Assembly (NCBI GenBank): GCA_023427865.1
Contig: JAEYZV010000394.1
Coordinates: 1-6,843, forward strand
Source of the DNA: Acidobacteriota bacterium
GTDB taxonomy: Bacteria; Acidobacteriota; Vicinamibacteria; Vicinamibacterales; Vicinamibacteraceae
Direction: 5' to 3'
DNA: 6,843 bases
Position 1 is the first letter of the stretch, and every line of letters starts with the position of its first letter. Made by a program: the position numbers and the translations under genes. The notes below the pieces were generated by a model, which did no database searches, was not told the origin of the DNA, and was given only the letters and a program-made list of their open reading frames with translations. Shown here piece by piece: positions 1 through 4,912 of the stretch.

Positions 1-87
1 TGCGACGGCCGCCTCGGTGGCGACGATCCACTCCTTGATGTGAGCGAGCTTCTGGTTGGGGGTGAGCTGATGATCGAACGTGTACAT
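1..87 (-). CDS. N-terminal fragment of an unrecognised protein (runs off left edge)
   Basis: An open frame starts at the ATG at 85-87 and continues without a stop to the window edge, giving 29 residues that begin MYTFDHQLTPNQKL and continue through a helix-like stretch with IKEWIVATEAA. A GGAG lies about 10 nt upstream of the ATG on this strand, which supports the start; a GTG directly before it is an alternative. I do not recognise the family and the fragment is too short to assign a function. It has no signal peptide or membrane segment in the visible part. It sits on the presumed mobile-element side of the tRNA remnant at 305-332, so it may be element cargo, but that is inference. Confidence 0.55.
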   Translation of the reverse strand, partial: MYTFDHQLTPNQKLAHIKEWIVATEAAVA

Positions 88-170
88 CACCCTTGATCTC
101 CCTGCGTGTCGGACGACCACGGACGAGCTGCTCTGACGCTCGTTCCTGTTGCTCGCCTGTTGCACGCCTG

Positions 171-197
171 CTGCGCGATTCATGACGCATCGCGCAG
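171..197. repeat. 9-bp perfect inverted repeat
   Basis: CTGCGCGAT (171-179) and ATCGCGCAG (189-197) are exact reverse complements separated by 9 nt. The repeat lies 84-110 bases upstream of the start of the minus-strand gene at 1-87. It could be an operator for that gene, a hairpin, or a recombinase arm or accessory site near the putative attachment site at 305-332. There is no T-tract on either side, so a terminator is less likely. The symmetry is visible directly; the role is unknown. Confidence 0.5.
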
Positions 198-304
198 ATG
201 CTTGTAGCCAAAGGGTGTTTGCGGGCCTCGGGTTAACCGGTTGACGCCGTTGGAGTTGTTGCCACAAGCCCAACACCATCAGTCACTTACAAGGAGACGC
301 CTAG

Positions 305-332
305 CCGGGTTCGATTCCCGTAGCTCGCTCCA
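305..332 (+). other. Truncated tRNA 3' end (T arm, acceptor, CCA); putative attachment site
   Basis: The sequence reads as the last 28 bases of a tRNA. It has a T stem CCGGG (305-309), a T loop TTCGATT (310-316), the returning stem CCCGT (317-321, four of five pairs), a 7-base acceptor strand AGCTCGC (322-328), discriminator T329 and CCA (330-332). No matching 5' half (GCGAGCT followed by a D arm) occurs at the expected distance near position 257, so this is not a complete tRNA gene. T73 and an acceptor ending CGC fit bacterial tRNA-Gly best; tRNA-Cys is another T73 species. Tyrosine-recombinase elements commonly integrate at the 3' end of tRNA genes and leave such a duplicated fragment at the distal end. 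By that logic the element lies to the left and the host chromosome continues to the right. Confidence 0.65.
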
Positions 333-510
333 TCGACGTCACTCCAGAACCGCCACTTCCAGCGTCAACAGGGCCTGTTCGGCCATTGTTCCCCGGCTGC
401 AGCCAGCAGCGGGCGATGTTGGGCGCGCGACGGCCCGTTCCCGCCGGCGCCCCGTCCAGTTCGGCCGCTCGCCTGAGGAGCCGGCCGACACTGAGCGACA
501 ATGCGTGGTC

Positions 511-771
511 ATGGCAGACGACCCGCAGGTGGGCGACTTCATCGTGCTCTTCGACAACGACTCCGACGAGGCCAAGGAGCCCCCGATCCTGCTGGTGCGG
601 GTGACCGAGGAGGGCTTCGAGGGAATCGGGGAGGCGTGGCTCGCGCAGGCCGACCTCATCGAAGCCCGCGCCCGCTTCCTCGCGCAGGAGGCAGGGGTGC
701 GGGCGTGGCGGCATGTTGGCGATGGGTACACGCTGCTCCCGCCGGAGCAGTCCAACTCGGACGTGCATTGA
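511..771 (+). CDS. Small acidic hypothetical protein
   Basis: This encodes 86 residues starting MADDPQVGDFIVLFDNDSDE and ending before the TGA at 769-771. I do not recognise a family. The protein is soluble-looking and acidic in its first 45 residues. It has an apparent beta-rich first half (IVLFDN, PILLVRV), an Ala/Glu-rich helix around residues 43-63 (WLAQADLIEARARFLAQEAG) and a short tail with YTLLPPEQ. There are no cysteines, membrane segments or signal peptide. The ATG at 511 was chosen because the coherent amino-acid composition begins there; a GTG at 505 is in frame. The ribosome binding site is poor, since GAGGAG at 475-480 is too far away, which lowers confidence. The longer in-frame start at 241 would translate the tRNA remnant and is unlikely. 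It lies on the presumed chromosomal side of the attachment site and stands alone. Confidence 0.6.
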   Translation: MADDPQVGDFIVLFDNDSDEAKEPPILLVRVTEEGFEGIGEAWLAQADLIEARARFLAQEAGVRAWRHVGDGYTLLPPEQSNSDVH

Positions 772-921
772 GCTGACCTCGCACCATTCGCATGCGCGTA
801 ACCGATGAGCCGAGCGACCCCATCGACTCCTGACGCGGTCCCCATCGCTCCAGGTTGGGGCTCGGCCGACTCATGCATGTGCCTGCTTACGTATCGATAG
901 CCCGCGTGTGTCCGATTGGAG

Positions 922-947
922 GCGTCTGTAGGGCGTAACTACAGCGC
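922..947. repeat. Inverted repeat CTGTAG-N7-CTACAG, possible operator
   Basis: CTGTAG (926-931) and CTACAG (939-944) are perfect reverse complements around a 7-nt spacer. Outer GCG (922-924) and CGC (945-947) extend the pairing past a single bulged T at 925. The site lies about 180 bases upstream of the start at 1126. A dimeric regulator site is possible, but no regulator gene is in the window and the match could be chance. Confidence 0.35.
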
Positions 948-1110
948 TTTCGCAGGTTCTTTCGCCACGGTCGACGGCGGCGTCCATCGCGACAGCGGTC
1001 CAATTCTTGCCTCGCCTACCGGCATGGAGCGAGCGTGGATCACCCACGCTCCCGCTTGTCCGCCACGCGCATGTCGCGCAGCTCGGCGGGGCTTTGCACC
1101 GTTGGAAGAC

Positions 1111-1117
1111 GGAGGGA
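1111..1117 (+). promoter_or_regulatory. Strong ribosome binding site for the exported-protein gene
   Basis: GGAGGGA ends 8 nt before the ATG at 1126 (GGAGG ends 10 nt before it). This is the best Shine-Dalgarno match in the window. It fixes the start at 1126 rather than at the in-frame upstream ATG at 916, whose extra 70 residues would hide the signal peptide. Confidence 0.75.
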
Positions 1118-1125
1118 CCACAGCT

Positions 1126-2109
1126 ATGAAGCGCACATTCCAGTGGGCGACCACGTTCATCGTGGCGGCGGGCATGACGACGCTCGCACAGACGCCTTCG
1201 AGTTCGAGCAGCCAGCCGGGGACGCAATCGAGCACGCCTTCGGCACAGACGACCTCACGCAGCGGACAGCAGGGCCAGCAGGTCACGCTGCAGGGCTGCC
1301 TGATGTCGGCGTCGAGCATGTCCGCCGGCAGTGCGTCGATGGGCGCGCAAGGTGCCGGCAGCACGGGCTCCACGGCTGGTGCGGGCAGCACGGGCGGCGC
1401 CGCTACCGGCACAACGAGTACCGGCAGCGCGGGCACCAGCGGCAGCGCCGGCAGCACGATGTCCGGCACGCAGGGCGCGACGGCTCAGACCGGGCAGGCG
1501 GCAGGAGCAGGCCGCACCAGCGCCGGTCAGGCCGGGGCCACGAGCAGTGCGAGCGGCAGCGACATGTACGTCCTGCGCGTCACCGACGGCGGCAGCGGCA
1601 ATGCGCGCACCGGCATGCCGAGTTCCACGTCGGGGCAGACCGACGAGCGCGCCGCCGCCGGGCAGCAGAGCGGCAGGGTGTACCACCTCATGGCTGACGG
1701 GGCCACGAACCTCGCCGCGCATGTCGGGCACCAGGTCGAGATCACCGGTACGCTGACCGGGGATGCCTCGAGCATGACGCATCACTCGGGCGCGGGCGCG
1801 ACCAGCAGCGGCTACACGGGATCGACCGGCAGTTCGGCGACCGCAAGTCGTGGGGCAGCGGGTGCCGGCAGTGGCAGCTCCGGCTACACCGGGCAGGCCA
1901 CCTCGGGCAGCGGCGCGACCGGCAGCGGCGCGGCCGGCGGACAGGGCACGGCAGGCACGAGCGGCACGAGCAGCACGGGAACGCAGGCCGGCTCGTCGCA
2001 GGCGGGCAGCAGCATGTCGTCGATGGGCGACAGGGCCGGCGCGCACGGGCAGGCCGCTGGCACGGTCAAGGTGACCAACCTGAAGATGATCGCGGCGACC
2101 TGTCGGTAG
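1126..2109 (+). CDS. Secreted Gly/Ser/Ala/Thr-rich protein with four conserved-looking blocks
   Basis: This encodes 327 residues. Residues 1-21 form a Sec signal peptide: K2 and R3, a hydrophobic core FIVAAGMTTL, and likely cleavage after A21 (TLA|QT). The rest alternates non-repetitive blocks with low-complexity linkers. The blocks are QQVTLQGCLM (51-60), DMYVLRVTDG (146-155), a longer stretch with VYHLMADGATNLAAHVGHQVEITGTL (185-210), and TVKVTNLKMIAATCR (313-327). Linkers at 67-144 and 220-311 consist almost wholly of Gly, Ser, Ala, Thr and Gln. The only cysteines are C58 and C326, one in the first block and one in the last, so a disulphide closing the domain after export is plausible. The blocks recall short exported Acidobacteria proteins with GCL and VGHxVEITGT motifs; that is memory, not a search. 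The blocks would suit a small beta-barrel (OB-like) domain with long insertions. Function is unknown. It is monocistronic and is followed by a hairpin at 2135. Confidence 0.8.
   Translation: MKRTFQWATTFIVAAGMTTLAQTPSSSSSQPGTQSSTPSAQTTSRSGQQGQQVTLQGCLMSASSMSAGSASMGAQGAGSTGSTAGAGSTGGAATGTTSTGSAGTSGSAGSTMSGTQGATAQTGQAAGAGRTSAGQAGATSSASGSDMYVLRVTDGGSGNARTGMPSSTSGQTDERAAAGQQSGRVYHLMADGATNLAAHVGHQVEITGTLTGDASSMTHHSGAGATSSGYTGSTGSSATASRGAAGAGSGSSGYTGQATSGSGATGSGAAGGQGTAGTSGTSSTGTQAGSSQAGSSMSSMGDRAGAHGQAAGTVKVTNLKMIAATCR
1324..1557 (+). repeat. Low-complexity Gly/Ser/Ala/Thr coding tract 1
   Basis: Codons for residues 67-144 of the exported protein are degenerate GGC/AGC/ACG/GCG-type triplets encoding runs such as GSTGSTAGAGSTGG. 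There is no exact long tandem unit, so it looks like an old, diverged expansion rather than a recent slippage repeat. It separates the GCLM block from the YVLRVTDG block. Confidence 0.6.
1783..2058 (+). repeat. Low-complexity Gly/Ser/Ala/Thr coding tract 2
   Basis: Residues 220-311 of the exported protein form a second, longer Gly/Ser/Ala/Thr/Gln tract. The motif SSGYTG occurs twice (227-232 and 251-256), the clearest sign of internal duplication. The tract lies between the VEITGTL block and the C-terminal KMIAATC block and is predicted to be disordered from composition. Confidence 0.6.
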
Positions 2110-2134
2110 GCTGCAGCGCACGCGCACACACGAA

Positions 2135-2162
2135 AGGCCGCCCGGGAGGTCCTGGGCGGCCT
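2135..2162. terminator. GC-rich hairpin between convergent genes, likely bidirectional terminator
   Basis: AGGCCGCCC (2135-2143) and GGGCGGCCT (2154-2162) are exact complements around a 10-nt loop. The hairpin begins 26 nt after the stop codon of the plus-strand gene and lies about 145 nt beyond the stop of the minus-strand phosphomannomutase. On the minus strand the stem runs into TTT, a short U-run; on the plus strand there is no T-tract. The convergent placement makes a shared terminator the simplest reading. Confidence 0.65.
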
Positions 2163-2228
2163 ATGTCGTCAGGTGCGCGCCATCGAGCCTCGGCGCTTGG
2201 CCGTCGGCCTCCGATACGCGAGGGTGAC

Positions 2229-2252
2229 GCCGCCAGCCGTGCGGCCGGCGGC
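2229..2252. other. Second hairpin downstream of phosphomannomutase
   Basis: GCCGCCAGCC (2229-2238) pairs with GGCCGGCGGC (2243-2252) with one A-C mismatch and a 4-nt loop. It lies 55 nt past the minus-strand stop codon at 2307-2309. There is no T-tract, so it may be an RNA 3'-end stabiliser or an incidental GC-rich fold. Confidence 0.35.
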
Positions 2253-2306
2253 AGTGGGCCGAAGGCCGAGGGCCGACTGACGAAGGCCGGCTGCATCCGC
2301 GCCCCG

Positions 2307-3674
2307 CTACCCGCGGAGGATCCCGAGCACCTCGTCGCGACGCTGCTCCATGATGTCGCGGGTGACGCCCTCGAGGTTCAGCCGCAGCAACGGCTCCGTG
2401 TTGGACTTGCGCACGTTGAAGTGCCAGTCGGGATACTCCACCGAGACACCGTCGAGGTGATACAGGTGCCCATCGGCGTACCGCTTGCCGAGCGCCGCGA
2501 TCTTCTCGTCGGCGACGGCCATCGTCGCAAGCGTCGTGTTGATCTCGCCCGAGATGAAGTACTTCTCGCGCAGCGGCGCCAGCAGTTCGGCGAGCGTCTT
2601 GCCCTTGCGTGACATCAGCTCGAGGATCAGCAGCACCGGGATGAACCCGTTGTCGGCGTACCAGTTGTCGCGGAAGTAGTAGTGCCCGGTGACTTCGCCG
2701 CCGAAGATCGCGTTCTCGGCGCGCATCCGCTGCTTGACGAACGCATGGCCGACGCGGCTCATGAGCGCCGTCCCTCCGTACTGCGCCACCACGTCCTTGA
2801 CTGCGTAACTGGCGCGCACGTCGTAGATGATTTTCTCGCCCGGGTACTTGATCAGGAACGCCTCGGCGAGCAGCGCGGTGACGAAATCACCCGCCACGAA
2901 GTCGCCCGTGCCGTCGATGAAGAAGCAGCGGTCCGCGTCGCCGTCCCAGGCGATGCCGATGTCGGCCTTCTCGGCGAGCACGCGCGCCGTCGCCGTCCGG
3001 CGGTTCTCCTCGATGAGCGGATTGGACTCGTGGTGCGGGAAGGTGCCGTCCACCTCCATGGCGACGTGCGAGGTCCTGCATGGCAGCCTGGCGAACATGC
3101 GGGGACCCACGAGGCCGCCCATGCCGCTGCCCGCGTCGAGCACGCAGTTGAACGGCGTGATGATCGACGGGTCGATGAACCTGAAGATGTGATCGAGGTA
3201 GTCGTCGAGCACTTCGGCCCGCGCGTAGCCACCCATGCCGGGCTTCGAGGGTGGCAGCTCGCGAGCCATGATCATCTCGCGAATCTCCTTGATCCCCGCG
3301 TCGCCGCTCAGGGGCCTGGCCTCCTTGCCCACGAGCTTGATGCCGTTGTACTCCTTCGGATTGTGCGAGGCCGTGATCTGCGCGCCGCCGTCGAGCCCGT
3401 CGCGACACACCGCGAAGTACATCACGTCGGTCGGCATCATGCCGTAGTCGACGACGTCGCAGCCCTGCTGGCGCGCGCCCTCGATGAACGCCTCGGCGAG
3501 CCCTGGCGACGATGTGCGCATGTCGCGGGTGACGGCGATGCGCTTTGCCTTCAGGTACGTGACGAAGGCGCCGCCGATGTCGTGCGCGGCGGTTTCGTTG
3601 ACCTCGGACGGATAGAGGCCCCGCACGTCGTAGGCCTTGAAGATTGTCGGGTTGACGACGTTCACGTCTGCCAT
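2307..3674 (-). CDS. manB: Phosphomannomutase / phosphoglucomutase
   Basis: This encodes 455 residues, the usual length for the alpha-D-phosphohexomutase family (PMM/PGM, AlgC/ManB type). It interconverts mannose-6-phosphate and mannose-1-phosphate in the cytosol through a phosphoserine, with Mg2+. All four family signatures are present. TASHNP at 101-106 carries the phosphoserine S103; DGDADR at 244-249 is the metal loop; GGEVTGHYYF at 325-334 is the sugar-recognition loop; and VRKSNTEP at 421-428 binds phosphate. The N-terminal FKAYDVRG (12-19) is also typical. The ATG at 3674 was chosen because homology begins just after it; an in-frame GTG at 3731 adds 19 unrelated residues. It follows the guanylyltransferase gene after 64 nt on the same strand, so the pair probably forms an operon for GDP-mannose. 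Many members also act on glucose phosphates, so specificity is not certain. Confidence 0.93.
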   Translation of the reverse strand: MADVNVVNPTIFKAYDVRGLYPSEVNETAAHDIGGAFVTYLKAKRIAVTRDMRTSSPGLAEAFIEGARQQGCDVVDYGMMPTDVMYFAVCRDGLDGGAQITASHNPKEYNGIKLVGKEARPLSGDAGIKEIREMIMARELPPSKPGMGGYARAEVLDDYLDHIFRFIDPSIITPFNCVLDAGSGMGGLVGPRMFARLPCRTSHVAMEVDGTFPHHESNPLIEENRRTATARVLAEKADIGIAWDGDADRCFFIDGTGDFVAGDFVTALLAEAFLIKYPGEKIIYDVRASYAVKDVVAQYGGTALMSRVGHAFVKQRMRAENAIFGGEVTGHYYFRDNWYADNGFIPVLLILELMSRKGKTLAELLAPLREKYFISGEINTTLATMAVADEKIAALGKRYADGHLYHLDGVSVEYPDWHFNVRKSNTEPLLRLNLEGVTRDIMEQRRDEVLGILRG

Positions 3675-3738
3675 GCGTCGATTCTGTGCGTCCGGCGGCC
3701 GTGCGCCGGGGAACGCGGAAGAGTGCCCCACGGGGCGA

Positions 3739-4791
3739 TCAGATCCTGCTGAAGTCCGTGACGATGCTCCGGTCGCCGAGCATGTGGCCCTCGCTCACGA
3801 CCGTGCTGCGGCCGATCTGGCAGTTGCGGCCGAGGAGCACCCCCTCGAGCACCGCCTCGGCGCCGATCACGCTGTTGGCCCAGGCCACGGTGTTCCGCAC
3901 CTGCGCCTGCTCGTCCACCTGGCATTGCTTGCCGAGCACCGCATGCGGGCCGATCCGCGCGCCGCTCTTCAGGACCACGCCCTCGTCGAGGAAGCAGGGG
4001 CCCTCGATCTGCACGTCCTGGTCGATGCGCGCGCCGAGATCGACGATGCCGTGCGCGCGATCGAGGAAGGGCTCGGCGTGGTACCGGCCGTCCATGATGT
4101 CGCGGTGCACCTGGCGGTACTTCTCGGGCGTGCCGATGTCGATCCAGTAGCCGTCGTTCACGTACGCGACGAAGGTCTCGCCATTGGCCACGAGCGAGGG
4201 AAAGTACTGCCGCTCGATGGAATACGCCTCGTTGTCGGGGATGCGATCGAGCGTGTCGGGCTCGAGCACGTAGATGCCGGCGTTGATCGTGTTGACCGTG
4301 ATCTCGTCCTGGCCGGGCTTCTCGAGGAATCGCAGGACGTTGCCCTGGGCGTCGGTTTCGACCAGGCCGTACGCCGACGGGTTCTCGACAGGCGTGAGCA
4401 CGATCGTCGCCCTGGCCTTCCGCTCGCGATGGTGGTCGATGACCGCCTGCAGGTCGATGGCCTGCAGCACGTCGCCGTTGAGCACGATCACCGAGTCCTG
4501 GACGGTCTGGGCCGCGAACTTTATCGCCCCGCCCGTGCCGAGCGGCTGGGGCTCGACGGCGTACGAAATCTTGATGCCGAGGGCCTCGCCATCGCCGAAC
4601 GTCTCCTCGATGCGGCGCGGCTGGTAGTTGAGACTGAGGATGACTTCCGTGATCTCCGGCACCTGGCGCAGCTGATCGAGCTGGTACATCAGGAACGGCC
4701 GGTTGAAGATCGGGACGATGGGCTTCGGGGTGTTGAGCGTGAGCGGACGCAGGCGAGTGCCTTTGCCACCTGCCAGCAGAATGGCCTTCAT
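3739..4791 (-). CDS. Mannose-1-phosphate guanylyltransferase-like sugar nucleotidyltransferase
   Basis: This encodes 350 residues. Residues 1 to about 235 form a nucleotidyltransferase (GT-A-like) domain: AGGKGTRLRPLT (7-18) is the NTP-binding loop, TPKP (21-24) holds the conserved lysine K23, LNGD (104-107) gives the metal aspartate D107, followed by YGLVETD (141-147), EKP (157-159) and WIDIGTPEKY (216-225). Residues from about 245 to 345 carry hexapeptide-like repeats of a left-handed beta helix, for example IGPHAVLG, IGAEAVLEGVLLG and CQIGRSTVVSEG. It would make NDP-mannose from mannose-1-phosphate and a nucleoside triphosphate. The stretch NTINAGIYVLEP and the adjacent phosphomannomutase favour GDP-mannose pyrophosphorylase (EC 2.7.7.13) over glucose-1-phosphate enzymes, but donor specificity cannot be read from motifs alone. 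It is the first gene of the minus-strand pair, with a possible near-leaderless promoter. Confidence 0.88.
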   Translation of the reverse strand: MKAILLAGGKGTRLRPLTLNTPKPIVPIFNRPFLMYQLDQLRQVPEITEVILSLNYQPRRIEETFGDGEALGIKISYAVEPQPLGTGGAIKFAAQTVQDSVIVLNGDVLQAIDLQAVIDHHRERKARATIVLTPVENPSAYGLVETDAQGNVLRFLEKPGQDEITVNTINAGIYVLEPDTLDRIPDNEAYSIERQYFPSLVANGETFVAYVNDGYWIDIGTPEKYRQVHRDIMDGRYHAEPFLDRAHGIVDLGARIDQDVQIEGPCFLDEGVVLKSGARIGPHAVLGKQCQVDEQAQVRNTVAWANSVIGAEAVLEGVLLGRNCQIGRSTVVSEGHMLGDRSIVTDFSRI

Positions 4792-4802
4792 GTCAGCCGT
4801 CG

Positions 4803-4808
4803 ATGATA
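4803..4808 (-). promoter_or_regulatory. Possible -10 element for the guanylyltransferase gene
   Basis: On the minus strand this reads TATCAT, a good -10 match, only 11 nt before the ATG at 4791. Transcription would begin about 5 nt upstream of the start codon, which would make the message nearly leaderless. This agrees with the lack of a visible Shine-Dalgarno there. The best -35 candidate (TTCGGA at 4828-4833) is poor and spaced 19 nt, so the call is tentative. Confidence 0.3.
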
Positions 4809-4841
4809 GCGCATGGCCCCGCGGGGGTCCGAAGTGCCGAG

Positions 4842-4847
4842 TACAAT
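4842..4847 (+). promoter_or_regulatory. Possible -10 element for pgsA
   Basis: TACAAT differs from the TATAAT consensus at one base and lies 65 nt before the pgsA ATG, inside the 121-bp divergent spacer. No good TTGACA-like -35 is seen 16-18 nt upstream. A perfect palindrome, CCCCGCGGGG (4817-4826), occupies that region and could bind a regulator of both divergent genes; this is inference only. Confidence 0.4.
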
Positions 4848-4912
4848 GACCCGGCCTGTCGACGGGCCCGGCTCACACGCGGCCGCCGGGACCGGAGCGG
4901 CGGGCCAATCGG

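Larger units (their letters stand above)
88..510. other. Gene-free stretch with inverted repeat and tRNA remnant
   Basis: I see no credible coding region in these 423 bases. An open frame does run from 241 into the gene at 511, but its translation is Arg/Ser-rich, passes straight through tRNA-like sequence and looks non-coding. The stretch contains the upstream region of the minus-strand gene at 1-87, a perfect 9-bp inverted repeat (171-197), a GGTTAACC palindrome (231-238) and the truncated tRNA 3' end (305-332). No convincing promoter could be pinned down. Confidence 0.6.
772..1125. other. Gene-free spacer with two inverted repeats
   Basis: I see no convincing gene in these 354 bases. Two symmetric stretches are present. 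The first is a long imperfect one: ATGAG plus CCGAGC (805-815) against GCTCGG and CTCAT (860-865, 870-874), with a 4-nt bulge; it could fold downstream of the gene ending at 771. The second is CTGTAG-N7-CTACAG at 926-944. No clear -10/-35 pair for the downstream exported-protein gene could be chosen with confidence. Confidence 0.45.

Noticed and set aside
44..50. GCGAGCT, which would pair with the acceptor strand of the tRNA remnant
   Set aside because: It lies about 280 bases upstream inside a coding frame, is not followed by a D arm, and an intron-split tRNA is not supported; a chance match.
241..510. N-terminal extension of the small acidic protein to an ATG at 241
   Set aside because: The extension translates the tRNA remnant and is Arg/Ser-rich with no ribosome binding site.
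1255..2127. Minus-strand open frame (290 codons) opposite the exported protein
   Set aside because: It arises from the GGC/AGC/GCG-rich low-complexity tracts; the translation is Arg/Ala-rich without structure, while the plus frame has a signal peptide and a good ribosome binding site.
2257..2276. Three near-tandem GGCCGA units with a 7-bp period
   Set aside because: Too short and too GC-rich to be told apart from chance; no link to any CRISPR or iteron array.
3675..3731. Upstream GTG start for phosphomannomutase
   Set aside because: It adds 19 residues that precede the family's usual N-terminus, and no Shine-Dalgarno is present.
2682..3752. Long plus-strand open frame (356 codons) opposite phosphomannomutase
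   Set aside because: The opposite strand has all phosphohexomutase motifs; this frame is a GC-rich antisense shadow rich in Val, Asp, Arg and His with no recognisable domain.
3637..4806. Long plus-strand open frame (389 codons) opposite the guanylyltransferase gene
   Set aside because: Antisense shadow of a clearly recognised enzyme; its composition is typical of reversed high-GC coding sequence.
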